Program-made: the position numbers and the translations under genes
Shown: piece by piece, positions 48,701-59,755 of the stretch
Numbering within the stretch: the stretch's first letter is position 1
Layout: each line of letters starts with the position of its first letter
The notes under the pieces: generated by a model
What the model was told of the DNA's origin: nothing
Database searches by the model: none
What the model saw: the letters and a program-made list of their open reading frames with translations, nothing else
Source: Calamus simplicifolius
Taxonomy: Eukaryota; Streptophyta; Magnoliopsida; Arecales; Arecaceae
Length of the DNA stretch: 64,000 nucleotides
Assembly: GCA_900491605.1 (NCBI GenBank)
Contig: UESW01001610.1
Coordinates: forward strand, 130,193 to 194,192
Direction: 5' to 3'

Positions 48701-49545
48701 CCTTCGCCCAGTGGGGTATGGACATCCTGGGACCATTCCCTCCAGCCTCCGGACAATGCAAATTCTTATTAGTAGCAGTTGACCATTTCACCAAGTGGAT
48801 CGAGGCTGAGGCCCTCGCCAAGATCACTAAAGGCAAAGTAAGATCTTTCCTCTGGAAGTCTATCGTGTGTCGGTTCGGAATGCCCACACCCTCGTTACTG
48901 ATAACGGCCGACAGTTTGACAACACGGCTTCCGGAATTCTGCACCGGCCTGGGCATTCATCAACGATTCACCTCTATGGGGCACCCCCAGACCAATGGCG
49001 CAGCCGAGGTGACCAATCGCATTATCCTCAAGGGCTCAAAGCCCGGCTAGATGGCTGCAAAGGACGTTGGGTGAGGAGCTCCCCAGTGTACTGTGGGCCT
49101 ACCACATGACGCCACGAGCCCCCACCGGAGAAACTCCTTTCAGCCTGGTCTTTAGGACCGAGGCCGTCATTCCGGTGGAGATAGGTGTCCCCAGTTCCCG
49201 GACAGATTTATACCACAAAGAGAGTAACCCAAGTCAGCTGCAGGCCGATCTAGATCTAGTGGAAGAATTGCGAGACCAGGCGCAACTTCGCATGGAGGCT
49301 TTCCATCAGCGAGCGGCCAGATTCTACAACGCTCGAGTACAGTCCAAGACATTCCGCCCAGAGATCTCGTCCTGCGACGAGCTGAAGTATCAAAGCCGAC
49401 GGAGGGAGGCAAGCTGGCACCGAAATGGGAAGGACCATACCGTGTCAAAGAAGTGATTCATCACGGGGCATACAAAGTTGAAGAGCTAGACGGAAACCGC
49501 TCCCTCGCACTTGGAACGCCGACAATCTACGTCGGTATTATCAGT
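45790..49545 (+). pseudogene. Gypsy P pol: protease, RT, RNase H, integrase
   Basis: The protease active site ILVDSGSSVDVLSYEAF lies near 45906-45955. RT covers about 46640-47340, with MCVDFTDLNKACPKDSFPLP, FGLKNAGATYQRLMNKVF and YVDDML, so the catalytic YVDD motif is intact here. RNase H covers 47774-48200 (ILHVDGASNSQGSGAGL). The integrase zinc region begins near 48480 and the core has MDILGPFPPASGQ at 48718, VTDNGRQFDN near 48895 and HPQTNGAAEVTNR near 48980. It ends near 49545 with no chromodomain. More small indels are visible than in M. Confidence 0.87.
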
Positions 49546-49629
49546 AATGTGCTAACTTTATTAACCTGAACCTGTTTAACATATTAATGTTCAAAATATT
49601 TTTATTGCTTTTCGAGTGATCATACTTCT

Positions 49630-50215
49630 CACCAAAGCACGGCTCCGCGTCGGCACCAAAGCCCAGCTCCGCATCAGCACCTAAAGCCCGGCTCCGCGTC
49701 GGCACTAAAGTCCGGCTCCGCGTCGGCACCTAAAGCACGGCTCCGCGTCGGCACCAAAGCTCCACATCGGCACCAAAGCCCGGCGTCGGCACCAAAGCAC
49801 GGCTCCGCGTCGGCACCTAAAGCATGGCTCCGCGTCGGCACCAAAGCACGGCTCCGTTGGCACTAAAGCCCGGCTCCGCGTCGGCACCAAAGCCCGGCTC
49901 CGTGTTGGCACCTAAAGCCCGACCCTGCGTCGGTACCAAAGCACGGCTCCGCATCGGTACTAAAGCCCGGCTCCGCGTCGGCACCAAAGCCCGGCTCCGT
50001 TGGTACCTAAAGCCCGACAACTCCACGTCGGCACCAAAGCCCGACTCCATCGGCACCAAAGCCCAGCTGCACGTTGGCACCTAAAGCCCGACGACTCTGC
50101 GTCGGCACCAAAGCCCGGCTCCGCATCGGCACCAAAGCATGACTCCGTGTCAGCACCAAAGCACGACCCTGCGTCGGTACCAATGCCTGGCTTTGCGTCG
50201 GCATTAAGGGACTCG
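49630..50215. repeat. GC-rich tandem array between pol and accessory gene (P)
   Basis: More than 20 imperfect copies of a ~24-bp unit (ggctccgcgtcggcaccaaa and variants). It is the inverted equivalent of 36130-36605. Several copies carry internal deletions. Confidence 0.88.
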
Positions 50216-50405
50216 TGTCGGTACACGCTGTCCAATTCTGCATGGCAGATCTAATAAGGCGTTAGGCATTCCATGACTTCGCGTCGGCACCAATGCCTGG
50301 CTTTGCGTCGGCATTTAAGGACACGACTCCGTGTCGGCACACGCTGTCCAATTCTGCATGGTAGATCTAATAAGGGGTTAGGCATTCCACGACTTCGCGT
50401 CGGCA
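50165..50405. repeat. ~115-bp direct duplication
   Basis: The text from accaatgcctggctttgcgtcgg through cattccatgacttcgcgtcgg occurs twice in tandem. Element M has one copy at about 36060-36175. Confidence 0.85.
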
Positions 50406-50660
50406 GCGGGGTCTTATACTATGGTTCAAATTTCATTTCTGCAACCAAGACTGATCCCGTATCTGTTCTCTAACTAAAAAAGAAATCATCTTGTGCTGTA
50501 GCTTTTCAGCCATTGGTGGTTGGTTCGCGACAACTCATACACCAGCAAAACCATTATGATCAAAGATAAGTGTTACGGATCGAAGGATTCATTAATAGCT
50601 AAAAGTTTACAAAATTGCCGATCTAAGTCGGACTTGAGGCAATACAATAAAAATGAAAAA

Positions 50661-53085
50661 CTATGGATCACTTGGGGCTAGGTCATCCTCCTCAGGACTT
50701 CATCTGGCTCCAACCCGTCAATCCCCTCGAGGTCGTAGAGTTTCTGAATCTTTTCCTTGCAGTCCTGGAAGCCAGCTTCGTAAGCGAATGTCGTCGATTG
50801 GCTAATTCCTTACTAAAGGCTCTAGACTTCCTGAAGTTCTCTACGACCTCCGTGGCTCTCTTCTCCGCCTCGAGGTTTTTCGCTCGGCCTCCGCAACCTT
50901 CTCCTCGGCCTCCATGGCCTTTTTATCGGCCTCGGCGGCCTTCCTCTCAGTTTCGATCACTGCCGCCTTCAAGTCGGCAATCTTGGCGTCAGACTGACGG
51001 GCAACCTCTTTGGCCACATCCATTTCAATGGTGGCGGAGTATAATCGGTCCTTCAAAATACATATTTCTGATTCCGCCACCACCAATTTTTCCTCTGCCA
51101 TCCTGTATTTTTCTTCGGCCACCTGAGCGTTATCCAGCTCGTTGGCCACCTGACGCTGGGCAACTTCCAGTGCATATTCTGCCTTCTCGGCCCTTTGCCG
51201 AATGGCTTCGGCTTGGCCTTTTAATGTGGCTCGGGTATCCTCCAAGGCCATTTCCGCCTTCTCTGCCCTGGCTTGGAGCGCCAGCATCTCCTCCCGCGAT
51301 TGGTCGAGAGCGGCATCGCCTAGGGCCCAAAGGTCCCTCATGGCGATCATGGAGTTCAGTGCCTAGACAGAATGTAGTTTTTAAAAAAAAAAGAAAAAAA
51401 GAGAGGGTGATGATGACAAAGTTGATAATAGGACAAAACTTACCCAGAGGTGTACCAGACGCCTCCCGGAAGAAGGTAGCCCTCCCTGATGTCAGAGAAA
51501 CTCCTGCACCTCGACCACGGACGACTCGTTCAACGCCCGCTCGGCCCAGCGGCTGTGGTTCGCCAAAATCGATTGGAAGGAAGGGTCGACGCCTTTCCTT
51601 TCTGCAGACGTGGAGGCTACCTGGGAGGACTCCGCCTCCGACTCTGCTACCTCTTGCACCTTTGCCGGTGGAGGCGCCTCGGTTGTTGCCCCTTTGGGGG
51701 GCATAACAGCTGCTGGAGCTGGCTTTATGGTTGAGTGAACCGGCTCCGCTTTGGCAGCTTCGGGCAGGGGTGACGGTGCTTTTGTGACCCGCTTCGGAGA
51801 GGGATCGAGCAGGATGACAGGAGAGGGAGCCAGTACTGAAGGCAAATCGTTTCCTCTTGCCTGGCTCCGCCCTACTTCCTCGCTGGCCTCGGCCCTTACC
51901 GTGTCTTTCCTTACAAGCTCATCGGCTTGGGCTCTTATTGCTTCGTGCCCATGCAGGGGCTCTACAACTTTGGCCCTCCCAGCATCGGCCCTCTTTGGAA
52001 TCTTGGCGCGTGAGGGCTCCATAACCTTGGCCCTTCCAGCGTCGGTCCTCCCAGCGTCGGCCCTCCTTGGAATCTTAGCGACGGCCCTCCTCTCGACAGG
52101 GGTCCCGTTCCCCATTGCCTTCCTCTTTTTAGTAACAACTTGCCTAAGCTCGCGAAGTGATGGCGTCATCCCTATAAAAAAAAAAAAATAGGAGATGAGT
52201 AAAAAAAAGGGAAAGAAGGAAAAGGTGAGTAATCAAGTACTCACCACCAGAAGGGATTAGGCCGGCAAGATGAAGGTTTTCGTTGAGCAGAAGCTTACAT
52301 CGAGGGACATCGGCAGTCAGAAGCTACCCAAATGCCATTCGATCCCTTGGGAGGATGGAGGAATCCCTATTGGCGTCAGTGTTTGGTGTCCCCCAGCTTC
52401 CACTCACTCCCTCGACATCGGCAAAAAAGAACTTATCCTTCCACCCTTTAACAGGAGGGAAGATACAATTTGAGGATCCTAGTGGGTCTAGGAGTAAAGG
52501 ACCACCAACCTGATTGCTTGCGAAGGGTATAAAAACTATGGAATAATGAGATACTGGCCTCTATTCCTTGCAGGTGACAGAGAACCAGAAAGCCAACGAT
52601 AGTTCGATCGAGTTAGGGACTAGTTAGGAAGGTATTAAAGAATATCTGTCTAGAAGGTTAAGAATGAAAGGATGGATGGGTAATCGAAGTCCTGCCTTAA
52701 AAAAGGCTCCGTACAAGGCAACTCTTCCGGGATGGGAAGAGGTTACCCTGTCATCAGGAGCAGGGTGGGACAGATGTATGTTTGGTGGCAAATTATACTT
52801 GATTCTTAGGTTTACTATGTCTTGAGCAGACATAGTGGAAGCAGTCCACTCGGGGGACTCTTTGACAACGATGGAAGGACCAACAGCTGTCGGACGGCGC
52901 CGGGGGGAGGTCCGTCCGATGGCCGGACGACTCCCGGCTGCGGGGCGTCCGACCGACCGCTGCTCCGGCGAGGAATGGTCAGAAGATGGGGTGGTCCACT
53001 GACTTGGTAAGGAAGTAGAAGGTTGAGAAGGAATGGGGGAACGACCCCCGGAATCAGAAATAGAATAGGAGGGCGAGGAAGCCAT
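50661..53085 (-). pseudogene. Opposite-strand accessory gene of element P (transposon-domain / coiled-coil protein)
   Basis: This is the most complete accessory gene in the window. The minus-strand ATG at 53085 opens a Ser/Pro-rich leader, then the conserved domain: MSAQDIVNLRIKYNLPPNIH, DDRVTSSHPGRVALYGAFF and HPFILNLLDRYSLIPS (52624-53085). It continues in broken frame with FYTLRKQSGG and KDKFFFADVEGVSGSWGTP (about 52370-52560). A Lys/Arg/Pro-rich middle follows at 51492-52169, with KIPRRADAGR and KIPKRADAGR repeats. A GT-AG intron (gtaagt at about 51444, tctgtctag at about 51356) precedes a coiled coil at 50841-51350. A one-base deletion near 50685 shifts the acidic tail. A basic middle plus coiled coil suggests a nucleic-acid-associated or structural protein, but that is inference. 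Confidence 0.75.
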
Positions 53086-53231
53086 GGGAACTAACCTGGA
53101 AAGCTCGAACTAAGATTGAAGGAGCACGAGGAGAGGAACAGACACGGGAGGCAAATGGACGCTTGCAGACTCAAGGGAGGTGGCTGTAAAGAAAGAGAAG
53201 GTGGGAACGGGAGGATAAGGATGATTTTTTC

Positions 53232-53239
53232 CTTTTATA
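53232..53239 (-). promoter_or_regulatory. TATA box of the element P accessory gene
   Basis: TATAAAAG on the minus strand (context GGCTATAAAAGG), about 147 bp before the ATG at 53085. The spacing nearly equals that in G1 (about 140 bp). Confidence 0.7.
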
Positions 53240-53539
53240 GCCCCATTTCAAATCATCCCGCGGCCGTCCGGTCTGGCCATGTGTGTCTTCAACTGGGAGC
53301 CGCTTCGATGGCCTATCGGCGTGAAAAACACGAAAAGCGCCACCAATAAAGAGATGGCGGTGGCCTTACTGCAATGATGACGCTCGCCTTTTTACAACTC
53401 CTTATCCGAGAGAAATCTTCCCCAATCCCAACAGCATGAACGGACAAAATAATGGCGTGGAAGTCAGCCGCCTAGTGGATATTAACACCCCTTTCGCTAA
53501 TGATCGTACGCCCACCCATCTTAGGGGCGGGGGGGCATC

Positions 53540-54544
53540 TGATACGACTGACCATTTCCTCTGGATGGTATTATAACCTCCTACATAATTTTCGGAGATA
53601 ATGATGTGATAGCTCATCCTAGGGAATGTGGAATCATGGCTCTAGCCTTTGGCTCCGACCTTTGGCGTCGGCCTTTGGCGATGGCACCAGCCTTTGGCAT
53701 CGGCCTTTGGCTTTTGCCTTTGGCGACGGCACCAGCCTTTGGCTCTGGCCTTTGGCTCCGGTCTCCAGCGTCGGCCTCAGCCTTTGGCTCCGGCCTCTAG
53801 CGACGGCTCTAGCTTTTGGCTCCGGCCTCCAGCGACGGCTTTAGCCTTTGGCTCCGGCCTCCAGCGACGGCTCTAGCCTTTGGCTCCGGCCTTCAGCGTC
53901 GGCCTCAGCCTTTGGCTCCAGCCTTTGGCATCGGCCTTTGGCTCTGGCCTCCAGCGTCGGCCTCGAACCCTGGCTTCGGCTCCAGTTTTAGTTTGGTGCC
54001 TTATTTTCCCATATATGCTATGACCCACTTCAGGTAACAGGTCCCAAGATTCGAGACTCTCGTTACCATATATCTCGCTCACCGGAATCACGGGCAGGCC
54101 CAGTAGTTACCGCCTTAAGCGGCCCCCATCCAGCAACGGCTTACCCACTTGCCGTTCGAGGGAGCTTATCCTAACAAGGAAGATTTGATGGTTCGAAACG
54201 GAACGAAAGAAAGGAATCTCCAAGACAGGTATAAAAGGGTCCCGAGCTCAGCTAAAAAGGGGACTCTCTTTCTCTCTGGCTCATTCTCTCTCTCACTCTC
54301 TCTCTCAGAGAAAAAAATACACTATACTTCTGTTGGACAAGCTCACTAACTTAAGCATCGGAGGGTCCTCGCCGGAAATATGGGCCTGAGGACTTTTTGC
54401 AGGTTTCCAGGAGGAAGATAACCTTTTCACCCCATTTTGAAGGCCACGATAGATCTCAGTAAGATAACCTTTGCACCCCATTTTGAAGGCCCACGATAGA
54501 TCTCAGTACATCCGACACTGATCACAGGTGACTTGGCTGCATCA
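53540..54544 (+). repeat. Element P 3' LTR (1005 bp)
   Basis: TGATACGACTGACC...TTGGCTGCATCA. TATA box tataaaag at 54230-54237, pointing toward the PYL gene. It holds a ~50-bp tandem duplication at about 54415-54510, ending gatctcagta both times, that the 5' LTR lacks. Confidence 0.9.
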
Positions 54545-54766
54545 TAAACGTTTCTTTCCAACACGGCAACATATAAGCCTCCTTCCAAAACCCTTTCACA
54601 CTATATCTCCGTCTCTTCACCTTCGGTCGAAAGAAAGAGAGGAATCGAAGACGATGCCGAACACCACCCCAGGTCCTTCCCCCAGCAGCACCGTGTCCGC
54701 AGCCGGCCGGAGGGTAGCCGCGGCGCCGCCATCCGGCGGTGCACCGCCCACGACGTTCCGGAAGCG

Positions 54767-55273
54767 GTGGCGTGCCACCACGAGCACCTCGTGGGCCCCC
54801 ACCAGTGCTGCTCGGTGGTGGTGCAGACCATCGCCGCCCCCGTTGCCACCGTCTGGTCGGTGGTCCGGCGCTTCGACCAGCCCCAAGTCTACAAGAGCTT
54901 CCTCAAGAGCTGCGACGTCCTCGACGGCGACGGCGACGTCGGCACCCTCCGGGAGGTCCACGTCGTCTCCGGCCTCCCGGCACTCACCAGCCGCGAGCGC
55001 CTCGAGATCCTCGACGACGAACGCCACGTCCTCAGCTTCCGCGTCGTCGGCGGCGAGCACCGCCTCAACAACTACCGCTCCGTCACCACTCTCCACCCAG
55101 CACCGCCCGCCGACGAGCACACCGTCGTCGTCGAGTCCTACGTCGTCGACATCCCCGCTGGGAACACCAGGGACGACACGCGCTTCTTCGTCGACACCAT
55201 CATCCGTCTCAACCTCCGGTCACTGGCCCGGACCGCCGAGAAGCTGGCCAACGACGGAATGGCACCGGCGTAA
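54767..55273 (+). CDS. PYL: Abscisic acid receptor, PYR/PYL/RCAR family (PYL4-6-like)
   Basis: The encoded 168-residue protein is a START-like abscisic acid receptor that inhibits clade A PP2C phosphatases when bound to hormone, in cytosol and nucleus. Family hallmarks include Lys43 in VYKSFLKSC (the ligand-contacting lysine), the gate loop SGLPA at 68-72 and the latch EHRL at 97-100. Also present are NYRSVTTLH, VESYVVDIP, GNTRDDTRFF, and the C-terminal helix around NLRSLARTAEKLA. The coding region is intronless and very GC-rich, as usual for monocot members. This start gives a protein about 30-40 residues shorter than typical. An upstream ATG at 54654 opens MPNTTPGPSPSSTVS, which looks like the normal N-terminus but is in another frame. 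The true frame also reads CTAHDVPEAVACHHEH upstream of Met1 without an ATG. Either a one-base indel (real or in the assembly) lies at about 54660-54720, or translation starts at 54767. The core fold is complete either way. Confidence 0.93.
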   Translation: MACHHEHLVGPHQCCSVVVQTIAAPVATVWSVVRRFDQPQVYKSFLKSCDVLDGDGDVGTLREVHVVSGLPALTSRERLEILDDERHVLSFRVVGGEHRLNNYRSVTTLHPAPPADEHTVVVESYVVDIPAGNTRDDTRFFVDTIIRLNLRSLARTAEKLANDGMAPA

Positions 55274-56107
55274 TTATCACTGCACCTCGAGGTCGTTTTC
55301 TTCTCCCCACTTAATTTCCACGATCCTTTACCAACTTGGAAGGAGACGACGAAGACGACGACGGCTGGAAAAGAGTGCTGCTGAGCTCATTGGAAGAAGC
55401 CTGCTCATAGTTTATCTAAATCTCTTTGCTTTCTTTCTGTTTTGTTTATAGCTAGTGATGATACGTACAAACCCCTTTGTGAATAATCTAGATCTTGTCT
55501 AGCTTGTTCATACCACCTACCCATATATATATCGTTCACGTTCTATCTACCTTTATAGTAATAACGTACAAAGTCTTTTTATTTTTTGTTATTTTTATTT
55601 GTGTCTAGTGAAACGAAAATGCCTCTTGGTTTTGATCGATGTGCATGTGGTTTGTTAATGAATTGCGTTGTTTCTCCATTTTATTTAATTATTAACCTTT
55701 CACGTGTGATACAGAACCTCACCTGGATCGCCTAGCTAGCTCTTTGGTCAAGTTTTTAATTTTAAACACTGACGGAAGCTCTTGGACCAGGCAAAGTTCC
55801 AGCAAAGACTTAAGACCAGGCCTTGTTTTCTTTGAGTTTGATATGCCTTCACGCAAGCCACCACCATGGTTATTACTTCTTTGCTTAGAATACCATTTCC
55901 TTTTGCTTGTGAGAAATATGGTGGAATGCCACCTTCTATATTGAATGTGGAACCTATTCCACTGGTGGTTGCATTTGCATTGAGGAGTGTTGCTTGGAAA
56001 CACCATGCAAGATGAATTCCGTCATGGCATCTTTTGATTAGACATCACTTTGGAAGTGAGTCACTTTTAGGATAGGTGTTATGACTCCAAAATTAGTTCT
56101 GATTTTT

Positions 56108-56149
<42 letters not shown>

Positions 56150-57653
56150 TTTTCTTTGAGCAATAGAGAACTGAAAACATTGATAAATTTCTAGTAAGTG
56201 GATGATGTGCAAAGAACCTTTCTAATATCATCTCCTGATCTTCTTGCTTCATTTAGGAATCTTTAGGGACTTGGCTAATATAGTGCACGAGGACATGACC
56301 AAAGAGTTTATAGCACATTTGAATTGTGCCTTTATCCTAGTCACCTTCATTGATTTTTTAATATGGTCTAATTAACCATTCCATTGGTTATGCAATAATA
56401 CTTTGTGTTAGCTTCCATATGGCATCACTTCTTGAATACTGATACATGATGGAGGGCTAAAAATCATATTTCTTGGAACATTAGTGGCAGATCCATACCC
56501 GTCCCTCTTACGTCACAGATCAAGAGGCTGCAAACAATGGCAAATCAAGTCTTTTGGATTTATTTGTTTGCTTAGCAATTTTAGCAGTACTATGGACTCA
56601 TCCGTTTCTAAAATAGAGGTTTTTACTTTTAAACAGTGATGGAAATATTAGGGGTCCCCCCTCTAATTTAAGCACGTGGTGGTCCATGCTGCAATTGAAA
56701 TACAATTTTCTGGTGATGGGGAATCAGCTACCAGAAGGCTGTGCAACTTGACATTTGATAACTTCAACTTGTGGTATAAAGAAATGCAAGTTGATGTTGT
56801 TTTTTATTATATTTTTTTAAAGCTTTGTCCTTTCAATTCTTTCTGCCTTGTTTGTTTTCTCTTCTAGCCTTCTCCTTTTGCTTTCCTTTCCGATTTTCAA
56901 TGAAGTGGATGATTAACAAGTTGGACTGCAAGTTGGCAGGGAAGCTTTTGATTATCCTCTGTGCATGGCATCTTTGTTCACAGCTAACTCCTCAGATGCC
57001 ACCCAGTTTTTCAGCTTCCGTCTTTTTCTGAAACTTTGCAATTAACTGACCATATAACCACTCACCACTAAAAATTCTTTTGGGCCTGATCTCTGATTCA
57101 ACTTAGTTGAAGCAGGACTAGCACAGGAAAATGGAAAAGTTTTTCAGCCTTTTCCTCAGATAAAAGAGAGAGGGAAAACGAAACCAAGAAGAGAAAGTTC
57201 TCTGTCTTGTTTTCTGAACGTAGACCTCACCAGTTTACTTGAATAAATATGGTTCAGATTAGAAACCATGCTTGAAAACTCTATATTACCTTTTTCCATT
57301 AAAAAAATGAAAATCTAAACTATTTTTGTTAGTATCCCACCTACCTTGTGGCAGAATAATTCTAGCTTATAGGTATGCAAGCATTACTCTTGGTTAATTA
57401 TGAAGAACTAATTAATTCATGGTTTAGTTGGATGGTCTGCCCAATTGACCCTTAACCAGGGTACTTAGTGGATTCAGGCATGCAGACAGCTAGTGATGAA
57501 AGAGAATGGGAGTAAACCAATATAAGAAATTGGTGCAATATTGCCATTGCGGTGGACTCTTAGTTGACAGCTGTTTCCAGAAAACTCCTGCATTCTTTTC
57601 CTGCCTAGAGAAATCATGGATATATATATACGCACGTTGGAAATAGGATGGAT
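55274..57653. other. 3' flank of PYL and intergenic DNA, no gene seen
   Basis: AT-rich DNA with a (GA)n run at about 56113-56150. Short open frames have no recognisable domain. Confidence 0.55.
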
Positions 57654-57851
57654 TGTTAACGTTCCGGGTTGTACAGTAGTGTAAACCGCCTCCCAAGACT
57701 TATTTCTATTTTAAGATATTTTTTTTGGGACATAATCTACCTCACATGTACACACCACATATTTTTTTATACATATATGTATTCATATATATTTATATAT
57801 GAAACTAATATATTCCTAGTTGCAAGCATGAAGAAATCAACTATTTTAACA
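57654..57851 (+). repeat. Left LTR (198 bp, internally deleted)
   Basis: Aligns to the right LTR in blocks: tgttaacgtt, ccgggttgta, cagtagtgtaaaccgcctccc, then gacttatttct through ttttaaca. The intervening parts are missing. Confidence 0.82.
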
Positions 57852-58767
57852 ATCTAAAGGAGAACTGATTTGAGTGAATTCTGTGTCCTCTTATGTGTCT
57901 GTAAATTATGGGAACAACTTTGATGAAATATTGGTACATCCCAGATGAGGCTTGTTGTGTCCACTGTGCACCATCAAGTGGATTTATAGCATCTGGAAAC
58001 TCCTTTCCAAAGGATAGTTTATTTATTTTGTGGCTTATATTGTAACTTTCTATTTGGAAGGCCAATAAGTCATGCACACGAATGTTAGATCCGTGGAAGC
58101 TTTTTTCAGGCACAAAATGAAAATTTCCAGCAACTTTATTGACATCCAAGAACACTTGAATATTGCATCCTTCCCCTTCTTGTTCCTTGACCTTTTGGAT
58201 GAAGCCTTCTCTTGTGCACTGATCGATCAAATCTGGATTTGTCAGGGCCCATCCTTTCTTCACATATGCTTCACGAACTTCTTCGCATGAGTTACAGTAT
58301 GATCATCTGACACTTCTGCACCATAGCAAGAACCACAATAAGTCTCATTATGCTCAAGCCTTCCTCCATGCTTTTGTAAAGGCCTTTCAATCTTGGGTGC
58401 ACCAATTCTATCTTGCCTTAACTCAATAACATTACCAGAATGATCTAATCTTTTCTTTGTGATGTCATGCCTTATATCATAGTGCTGCTCCCCGCTTACA
58501 TCCATGGTATCAACACTAATAAGCGAACAACTAAGGGATGGAAATGTAATATCAAAATTGATTTGTAGTCTTTCTCCTCTTGAGGTATATACTATCAACT
58601 TAGTCTCTGTTTCTGAATAAATATAGTCTAGCCTCGGAGATGAATAAGAGAAGCATAACGATAGAGGAGATGATGGTGATGAGGCCTCCCGAGAATGTCC
58701 GACTGTAGAAATCCTTGTTGATCTTTGGATAGGCATTGAGATTCTTGAGCTTGTTGAAGATCTCCAT
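57852..58767 (-). pseudogene. ERGIC3: ERGIC3/Erv46-like secretory protein, intronless truncated copy
   Basis: The parent protein is a two-pass membrane cargo receptor cycling between ER and Golgi. The copy starts at minus-strand ATG 58767-58765 with NLNAYPKINKDFYSRTFSGG and the first membrane segment, LITIISSIVMLLLFISEARL. After a frame change near 58620 the lumenal domain continues, with SRGERLQINFDITFPSLSC and DVSGEQHYDIRHDI. A small deletion near 58290 disturbs the cysteine-rich part, CNSCEEVREAY. Next come KKGWALTNPDLIDQC, EGCNIQVF, VNKVAGNFHFVPEKSFH and SGMYQYFIKVVP. It stops at SNQFSF, losing the C-terminal membrane segment. About 900 bp of coding text runs without a visible intron, pointing to an mRNA-derived copy. 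Two frame lesions and the truncation make it a pseudogene. Confidence 0.85.
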
Positions 58768-59659
58768 CTCGAAGGCCCTGGAACCAAAGCTCTGCAAGCC
58801 AAACTAACTGAAGTAGAAAATCTGAGATTTGGTTTTGGATGCGATCTAAGATTTGATTTTGGATGCGATCTGAGATGTAATCTGATCTCTTCGTGGGTTC
58901 AAATATTGTTATCTTTTTTGTTTTCATTTGCCTTTTGATCTGAATGAATAGTCCGCTTCTTTGAGAGGGAGAAACAGAATCTTTATCAGATCCTACCATG
59001 ATTTAAATATATAAAAAAAATTTTATGGTTAGCTTTTCGGTGCTTCTTCTTTTGGTGTTTTGTTATTCATATTAAATAGTTTATTTTTTATGTGCGTGTG
59101 CATTCATCTATGAATCCCGTCCATATTTTCTCATGTTGGTGAATTACAGTGTATAATGTTATGATTGTTAGTTATGTCATGGGATAATTTTTTGCTTCAT
59201 TAAAATTTTTGTACTGTTAGTTGCAATCCAAAAAAAATATATATATTGTTATTAAGGTCACAGTGATGGTTATTTCGCTGAAATCATGTTGGTCTGGTAG
59301 TTTCTTTTAGCTAATTCTGGAATGACAAAAGGAAAAAGTTAAAATGTTTAATGCCATCAGTTGAGCCTCTTGATGATGTGACGTAGTAGTCCCAGTATTG
59401 TGGAGGTAATGGTGCATAATATAGATTATGGGTAGTGAAACAATTTCATGAATTCACTGCTATGCTATGCAAGTCTATGATGTTCATTTGTAGATTATAT
59501 TTTGTGGTTCTTTTGTGAAGTAGCATGATCAATTATTGTCATTCATGTGACATAATTAGTCTTTCTCTGTCTAATGGACATTACTGCCCATATCTTGATC
59601 ATGTATAAATCTATAAGAAATAAAATGAAAGAATCAATATCACTGCAGTTTGTAAGATA

Positions 59660-59755
59660 TAACATAATTTGGCAGATCTTTTAACCAAAGGCCTTTCGAA
59701 GGCTGCGGTTTTTGAGACATCGAGGGGATGGGGCTTAAGCCCATATATTAGTCAC
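59660..59755 (+). pseudogene. Copia RNase H C-terminal remnant
   Basis: The plus-strand frame reads HNLADLLTKGLSKAAVFETS, then, after a one-base shift, RGMGLKP. This is the usual closing text of plant Copia polyproteins. Confidence 0.82.

Larger units (their letters stand above)
43199..54544 (+). mobile_element. Gypsy element P (Tat-like), structurally complete
   Basis: An 11.3-kb element with 5' LTR 43199-44153, primer-binding site 44154-44176, gag-pol to about 49545, tandem arrays, an opposite-strand accessory gene (53085-50661), a polypurine tract (taggggcgggggggcatc) and 3' LTR 53540-54544. The flanks are GAAAC (43194-43198) and TAAAC (54545-54549), a target duplication with one mismatch. 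Gag-pol carries many small frame changes, so the copy is non-coding despite its complete structure. It is the same family as M. Confidence 0.9.

Noticed and set aside
49541..50254. Open frames rich in Ala/Gly/Arg in the P array (also 36109-36582)
   Set aside because: Repeat translation artefacts; they appear on both strands.
54528..55451. 307-residue plus-strand frame and long minus-strand frames overlapping PYL
   Set aside because: They are out-of-frame shadows of the GC-rich PYL coding region with Ser/Arg/Pro-biased nonsense composition. The PYL frame has all family motifs.
58628..58999. Separate minus-strand protein upstream of ERGIC3
   Set aside because: The frame is mostly the shifted ERGIC3 start plus a leader-like AT-rich stretch with short repeats, and shows no independent domain.
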